A stretch of DNA of 64,000 nucleotides from Crotalaria pallida (Eukaryota > Streptophyta > Magnoliopsida > Fabales > Fabaceae), in assembly GCA_037953625.1 (NCBI GenBank), contig CM075651.1, positions 69,488,501-69,552,500 on the forward strand, written 5' to 3'. Each line of letters starts with the position of its first letter. The stretch's first letter is position 1. The position numbers and the translations under genes were made by a program. This document shows positions 57,806 through 64,000 of the stretch, piece after piece. A model generated the notes under the pieces. It had not been told where the DNA came from, made no database searches, and worked only from the letters and a program-made list of their open reading frames with translations.

Positions 57806-58110
57806 GAGATAGGCATGTTTCAAAATGGTTAGGGTCGATGGTTGATTCTGTGATAGGTGTATTCCTAACACAGAATGCGTGAAACCGGCAATCAAGGTAA
57901 ACCAAAAATCTGTGTTTTTATCATTAAAATATTTCATTGAAATTGCCTGTGTGAATAAAAGGTGAAACCTCCCAATAACTTGAGTTTTTTTTTTTTTTAC
58001 TTTGTAGGTCTGTCTTTTTGTCCTTGGCAGCAAAATTGTCTCAAAAGCTAAATATCAGTGGCTCATATGTAGTGGCTCCACCTCATTGATCGAAGAACCA
58101 GATGAAGAAC
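57806..58110 (+). pseudogene. DEMETER/ROS1-like DNA glycosylase fragment
   Basis: Two exon pieces match the start of the catalytic HhH-GPD domain of plant 5-methylcytosine DNA glycosylases. Exon 57806-57896 reads GDRHVSKWLGSMVDSVIGVF then LTQN, against the family's GDRRF..WKGSVVDSVVGVF and LTQN. It then has an in-frame TGA and ends at a donor (TCAAG|GTAAAC). Exon 58008 onward reads RSVFLSLAAKLS, against the family's SAFMSLAAKFP. A further shifted frame reads EEPDEEPLIIENSF. The intron is 111 nt with a long T-run before TTTGTAG. The helix-hairpin-helix, catalytic Asp, iron-sulfur cluster and C-terminal domain are absent. It is a dead fragment. Confidence 0.75.
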
Positions 58111-58139
58111 CTTTAATTATCGAAAATTCTTTTATTAAT

Positions 58140-59448
58140 GGAGCCTCACTGTTTAAGGAGTAGAATGGAGATGGAGTACTAGGGTCCCCAGAGATATCTA
58201 CTATGAACCTACGTGGACTCTTGCAAACAAAATGTGCAGATCATATACAAAATCATTAAATACTTCTCATATATTGGGCAGTGAATTTTTTTTCCACAAC
58301 AAAGATACAAGCATCCTCAGATGATAGCAGCGTTGAATCAAATCCACAAAAACAAACTTGTTCTTCTAGACCTACTCATAAAGAGAAGAACGTCAAAATA
58401 TCTAAACATAAGAAAGTGAAATATGGGACCGACAGAAAACATGCATGCAATTTGTAACGACTAGGCATTTCTTTATATGTATAATATATGTGTCGGTTGA
58501 GTTCAATTATATTCATTGATTGTTAAGATGACGATGCTCCTTTATGATTGCCTTCGGTCAAGAAATGAATGTGAATGATACAGTAGTTTTTGGCTTATAT
58601 GATTGAATGATTATGGAGTTTTATAAATGTGAGAAGTGCATGAGATAGAAATAATGGACTTTATTATATGTTTGAAAAGTTTTCCCAATGGTTGTGAGTT
58701 CAAATAAGGGCTATGAGGTGCTAGACATTTGTGATGTGTAACACTTGTAGGGTTTTCTTTGAAAATATGTTTGTAATTTATGTTTTATTTTGATATTTTC
58801 AAGATGCGAAAATTAACTTTTTCAAGTGGTATTTCCGTGCTAACTCAACCGGATAGTCGATTTTAATAACCGGATAAGGTTAGCATGGAACGACCTATGG
58901 TTTTGCCAAGGATATGTATAAGTTCCATATAGCGGTTTCCTTTCCAAAGGCCTTGGTACCAAGCGAAATACAAGTGAATGTCGAATATTCTCAATGGGAC
59001 TTGAACATGAAAAGTGTCTACCATGGACTACAATGAAAATTTACAAAGGATTAGAATGTGATTCAAGTCCCCTTGAGGATGTAAACCACCATGCACCACA
59101 ACATTGTGTGTCAGATAGCCATTAGAGTCAAGGAAATGGAAAATTATTCCGGAGGATATGATTAAGCCTCTCAAGCGGTATTTTGGTGTTGGCTTTAAGT
59201 TAAGCACAAAGCAACTATGTTAATGTCAAAATACCGAATGATTTCATTTATCGGTTTCCTTTTCAATGGCTTTGGTGTTGAACTGAACCTATGCAAATAT
59301 GGGACAACAATTCTCACAAGGACTTGAGCATGAAATATTACACATTTCGACCAAAAAAAAAATATTTCACATTACTGTAATATATATCATGAAGCAAATT
59401 TATAATTTTGTGTTGATATCATACTTTTCATACTTAATAGCATTTATA
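58140..59448. other. Noncoding spacer with one imperfect direct repeat
   Basis: No ORF or transposon motif is recognised. Two related stretches (about 58800-59030 and 59165-59345) share CGGTTTCCTTT, GGACTTGA.CATGAAA and CAAG.GGTATTT phrases, and look like an old tandem duplication of about 360 bp. Confidence 0.5.
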
Positions 59449-59640
59449 ACAAAGTAAAAGATATCATTAGAAATGACACCTACGCTAAACCTTAAAAATT
59501 GAAAATCTTAAATCTGTTATATAATTAATGACCTTTTATTCAAAAACTAAATGCGAAAAAAATATTCTTTAAAAAACAAAGTGAGATTTTCTTCTATATT
59601 TTTTAAAAAACCATATTCGAATGGTATCATTTTCACGCAT
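59449..59640. repeat. Host duplicated block, short copy with internal deletion
   Basis: It starts AACAAAGTAAAAGATATCAT and runs into the first about 130 bp of the block. It then jumps at an A-run to CATATTCGAATGGTATCATT, a part lying about 340 bp further on in copy 1. Confidence 0.8.
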
Positions 59641-59664
59641 TATAACAAAGTAAAAGATATCATT

Positions 59665-60467
59665 AGCAATGGCACCTACGCTAAATCTTAAAAATTGAAA
59701 ATCTTATATTTGTTATATAATTAATGACCTTTTATTCAAAAAATAAATGTGACAAAAAAAATCTTTAAAAAACAAAGTTTGATTTTCTTCTATATTTTTT
59801 GATAAAATGAAAAACTTTTTTAGAAAATATATAAAGTTAAGTTAAAAAATATGGAAAAGAATATTATATAAAGTACATAAATTTTGCAAAATAATCTATT
59901 ATGGTATGAATTTTCTTTCTTAATTTTGGTCACCAGTAAGACACATATATTAGAATAAAAAATTATTAGCATTCACCAGTATATAATAAGCATAAATCAT
60001 ATTGTAAAAACACATAAAACATGAATATAAACTTTGTTGCTGAGCAAATGTCAATGGAAGAAGAAGATGATGATGGGGATGAAGATATGGGAATTTTGTG
60101 GACTCTTCGACTCAATCATTTCAATGAAGCACCAAATTCGAATGGTATCATTTTCTAACTCTGTCAAGTCAAATACATTAAACTATATTTGTATTCTTTT
60201 ATGGACTTAATGATTTTTATACTTGTGGTTTATGTAAACAAGAATTTCAACTTCTTAGTTGACTCCTTGACCAACGTAACAAAGGATGTTACTAAAGGAA
60301 ACATCTAGGAAAATTTGTCCATGGCAGAAAATATGTATGTGTATGCGTGCATATATGCAAAAATAAGCGAGGACACCCTAAGGCTATTGGGCTTGGTTAA
60401 ACAAACTACTTTGTATAAGCATTATTCCATGGAGAGAAGACAATATCACTTAAAATAGGATTAATAG
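59665..60467. repeat. Host duplicated block, copy 2 (cut by H)
   Basis: It matches 56927-57730 almost throughout; H inserted after GATTAATAG. The glycosylase fragment of this copy, if it exists, would lie beyond H outside the window. Confidence 0.9.
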
Positions 60468-60714
60468 TGTAACATCCTGATTTTCACTTACCAAAAACTT
60501 AACTGGATTATGGTTACTTTCTTGCAAAAATGAGTCCATTTTTTTTTTCAAAACATCACTTAAATAGAATGACCCATTTAATTTCATGTCAAAATATCCA
60601 TACAAAGATTAACTTGTTGGGGTTACAGTAGGACCAGGTTGCTAAGAACTCATGGGGAATTCCATACTCAAAGGGAAAATCACCTACTCCCTAGTCATGG
60701 TCCTAAATCCTTCC

Positions 60715-61059
60715 CTAATCTTGCTTTCCGAATCTGCTATTCCACTCGTCATCATCCATCAATAGCTCCTCAGGACTAATGATCCAGCTCTCGTCACTAG
60801 AGTACTCCTCTGCATCCTCTTCAGACCAGAGGTAAGGGTCCTCCTCCTCTGCGTCCTCAGTAAGCTCCGCCTCAGCATCAACAGCCTCACAATCAGTCTC
60901 CTCCTCCGCAGCAGCCTCCTCTTCATCTAACTGTAACTCAGCCCTTCTACGCGGGATCGTTATGTAGAACATTTCAAGAACAGTTATAATACCGTTGGCG
61001 CCTTTCCTGGGAGTCGCTTCTATCTCCCGCAACTGTTGGTATCGTACCAGATTGGCCAT
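60715..61059 (-). CDS. LTR-embedded small ORF of H (MANLVR type), 114 residues
   Basis: ATG at 61059, directly after the putative acceptor GTTCTAG. The N-terminal about 40 residues (MANLVRYQQLREIEATPRKG, then ITVLEMF) match the A ORF. The rest is strongly acidic: DEEEAAAEEE, AELTEDAEEEDP, WSEEDAEEYSSDES and LLMDDDEW. Net charge is strongly negative. There is no known domain, signal peptide or membrane segment. The open, intact frame ends 247 bp before the LTR 3' end. It is probably a real but uncharacterised element protein; a relic of captured host sequence is also possible. Confidence 0.6.
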   Translation of the reverse strand: MANLVRYQQLREIEATPRKGANGIITVLEMFYITIPRRRAELQLDEEEAAAEEETDCEAVDAEAELTEDAEEEDPYLWSEEDAEEYSSDESWIISPEELLMDDDEWNSRFGKQD

Positions 61060-62725
61060 CTAGAACCCGTACAATTTTACACAAGAGAGAATAGATAGAG
61101 TAGAGAGAGTGAGCAACCCAAAACGGCAATGTCGACTATGTGGGATTACATTAAGTAAATACTAAGGCCAAATAAATGTAAAAGGAAACATAAATCCAAC
61201 AATAGCAAAAGGTAAATCAAGACAACACATATAACCATCATGAAGTACACATACCTAATGACCCACTTATTCATTCCAGTATTTACAAGCTCAAGACAAT
61301 CACATCCTTTACCATGATACTTTTCTTCCATACTCAAACTCATCAAATGCTTCAAGGGTACTCGTATCCACTTCCACTCTGGGTATTAGTATTTTCATTA
61401 TCATTATTATTTTGATCATTATTACACATATCTTTGAAATATCTTGGTTATTAAGTCTTATCAATTCGATTAGCATCAATGATGAGGGGGAAACATCATT
61501 GTGCTCACACACGTCTACATCTCCTCGGTCAACCTCCCAACCTAGTCGGAAGCAAACAGGAGTACAGGACCTTTAACCTGCGGGCACGACAGCTGTCACA
61601 ATACATAATGGTCCCAGACCAGGAGGATCTCGTCCTCAATCATATCAATAACATTAAGGCTCACTGTCCACGCAGTGGCAAAACACAATGCCCCGTTCCA
61701 GTCCCTCTCACTGTTCTCGATTTGCAATCTAGGGGGCGACAGTATGTTTCTAGTGGGCCCGCAGAACATGCCACGGCATTAGACCCAGTCCCCACCACGT
61801 TAGTGCGCCACATGTGGAGTTCGTTCTGCCTAGGAACATACTCTAGACTTCTTGACGTTTCACCGTCATCGTCCTCCCCTAATGCAATCTAGTCCTAAGT
61901 ATCCGCAGATACTTATCGTTCCTTCCTCTCCACTACTTCGATTCGACACTCATGCCTCTCCGCATTTATAAATGTCTTTTAATAGTCTTTTAAAGATTTT
62001 TAATTACGGCTTAGTCCTGATGATCAGATCATCCTTAGTGCATCCCTTCAATGATACCCGATCGCTAATGGTTCGCATCTATCCCCCTAAAGCTTATACA
62101 CTCTCACTTGACTCATCACAACATCATCGCATCATCTTTCTCTTTCTCAAGTCATAGCACATTGCTCTCATGATTAATCACTATTTCAAGCTAACCGAAA
62201 CTCAGCACGCCATCATTGTCCTCTTTGCCACTTGTGACTCGGCAGCATCACTGGTGTCCTTTCCCGCTAATTCGGGTTCAACAGCATCAGCAGCTCCTCT
62301 CATTCTTCCAAATTTCCAATCATCTTCTAATTTTCTCACAATTCACTCTCATCGTAACTTCTCTCTCTCTCTCTCATTTATTCTCATTATTCGGGTTCGT
62401 TATTCTTTTCTTATCATTCTTAGCTTGTGACTTTCATAACTTTATTACTAACGCACGATTAAATGATTCCCCACAATACCATATAAATATGACAAATAAA
62501 CGAATCATAAAATGATTAAATAGCACCACATGAACCATCAGAAAACATATTATCATGGTTATAAACCAATCTCAGTCGTTCGGGTGGATAGCTGGACCAA
62601 ACAAACAAGCGCTATCACATACACCACTACGCTAAATGAGATTGGAGTCCAATATTTGAGATGATTGGATGCCTTAATATGTTACCTAATTACCATGGCG
62701 TCTTAAGGGAATGCCCCTCTCTCAC
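61060..62725 (-). other. Putative intron inside LTR H
   Basis: Donor ATCGAG|GTGAGAGAGG (exon end 62726), acceptor TTCTAG, and CTCAC followed by TCTCTCT about 50 nt before the AG; 1666 nt. Confidence 0.5.
61505..61890 (-). other. GC-rich conserved island in LTR H
   Basis: Same ordered phrases as in A, B, C and E, including TAGTCGGAAGCAAACAGGAG, CAGTCCCTCTCACTGTTC and TTGACGTTTCACCGTCATCG. Confidence 0.6.
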
Positions 62726-64000
62726 CTCGATGACGAACGTCCTATAGCTCTCCAAGGTTTCCCGATCATCTCTCCTCGCCTCGTATCCTTTCGTCCGTCG
62801 CTCAACTAAGACATTTTCCCGTGCATTAGAAACAATTCGATACACTCTTTTAGCTTGTTTTGAAAACAATTTCTCTTTTGAAAACTGGTTATCATTATCC
62901 AAGATTTCCGAATTCAATTCGAATTCATGATTAAAACAGTTCTTAAGAAAATCTTTTGAAAACAATTCAAAAACACTCTTTTATTCAAATAAACTTCCTT
63001 AATGGAAAATGTTAGGTTATGAAAACATTATTTTTAAAGCACTTATCAAAATGCAAGAATTAAGGATAAGACTTTAGGATTCCCTTAACTAGTTCGTAAA
63101 AATCCAAAACATTCGTCATTCACTCATTGCAAGACACACATAGGTTTAAGAAAACAATTAATTGAATTACAACACTAACACACACAAATTCAATTATGCA
63201 CAGAAGGATAATTTAATTTCATTTCTTAACTAGATCGTGGCAAAACCGAATTGTCCATACTCAACATTTCCTAATTACTAATAATTTCTAGACCTTGAAA
63301 TTATAGGATTTACATTATGAGAATTAATCCAATTAATTCTACCTATTCCTAGTCTCTAAAACCGAAAGAAGAAAAGGGATTAGCACATCATTGTATCATA
63401 CATATGATAACACAAACATAGAATTTAATCACTCTCATTAGTTGTTCCAAAAGAAAATCCTTCTATGCATCTAAACATATACTAACCGAATTACTTCAAG
63501 TAAAATCTTGCAAAATATAGCACACCATTAAAAACATGAAACAATGAAATTATTTCATTTATTTTAAGGCTAAAACCGGAAGCATCATAAGAAAATTCAA
63601 TAATTTCAATTTCATTTTTCTTAGCTTAGTTTAAGAAAACGATCTAGGCCACAATTCATTTCATGTATGCACCTTTTATGCTTCTTAAATGAGGCTAGTC
63701 TTAGTCTACATGCAATTCAAATGATGATTAAGCATACTTTTCTATTTTCTATCTCAAGACCGAATACTAGCATGTATAAGACAAGAACCTTAGCTCATTT
63801 TTCAGTGCACTAAAGACAATTAAAGCAAACCATATCACACCAACATGCATAAGCCATCATGAGATTCCTTAGATTTTTAGTAAAACTCAAACTTATAATT
63901 TCCTTGAATAAAAACATGATTCATGACTTGATCTTCTAAAGAGAATGGCATGCATGGACTTAAGACCACTAAATCTATTCCTTATACATACATGCACCTA

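Larger units (their letters stand above)
60468..64000 (-). mobile_element. Element H, LTR (runs off the right edge)
   Basis: It starts TGTAACATCCTG after AATAG (likely target duplication). The layout and several phrases match A (for example CGTTCGGGTGGATAG, CACTACGCTAAATGAG), so H is an A-like family in the same orientation. At least 3.5 kb is present. Whether it is solo or part of an element cannot be told here. From about 63000 on it is motif-dotted leader without genes. Confidence 0.85.

Overview
This window is plant nuclear heterochromatin, probably from a legume. The legume call is an inference from the style of the repeats: long TGTAACA-ended Ty3/gypsy LTRs carrying short palindrome arrays. 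Almost the whole window is nested LTR retrotransposon sequence. No intact host gene is visible. The only host-gene trace is a degraded DEMETER/ROS1-like DNA glycosylase fragment near 57.8-58.1 kb, inside a block that was tandemly duplicated.

Layout, left to right. Element A (minus strand): partial 3' LTR 1-2581, 1.65 kb internal region, full 5.7 kb 5' LTR 4234-9918; it resembles a LARD (huge LTRs, almost no coding). A short AT-rich flank follows, then a decayed L1-type LINE (about 10535-13235) and an unclassified 'G-run' element X1 (about 13236-14650). Element B (plus strand) is a Tekay/Del-like Ty3/gypsy element: a 5' LTR ending at 21208 and split by solo LTR F (18198-20704, target duplication GGTGA), then gag, protease, reverse transcriptase, RNase H and integrase. 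B has one nonsense codon and one frameshift, is split by X2 (24744-26310, duplication GTATC), and loses its 3' end at a deletion junction near 26849. Solo LTR C (26863-32216, duplication CCGTT) sits at that junction. Truncated LTR D (to 34425) follows. Element E (minus, also LARD-like) covers 34426-56926, and its 5' LTR is split by element G (41800-53483, duplication AGTGG), a young gag-only element with nearly identical LTRs. The triplicated host block with the glycosylase pseudogene comes next, and LTR H (minus, from 60468) runs off the right edge.

Main observation. Reading each LTR in its own direction of transcription, seven LTRs (A, B, C, E, F, G, H) appear to contain the same small spliced gene. 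In order it has a leader; a good 5' splice site (..AG|GTRAG); a 1.2-2 kb putative intron holding a GC-rich island about 300-890 nt before its end; a CTNAC branch-point-like motif and AG; and, at once or within a few bases, the start of a short ORF (no ATG in F; ACG in E). The ORF lies a few hundred bp before the LTR 3' end. The ORFs fall into at least three sequence families that share position more than sequence. I know of no assigned function for them.

Second theme. Four unrelated elements (X1, X2, D, G) each carry arrays of perfect 10-16 bp palindromes with a different centre in each (ATCGAT, CTCGAG, CTTAAG). Boundaries were found by eye from TG..CA ends and 5-bp duplications. All homology statements are from pattern recognition, without any search.
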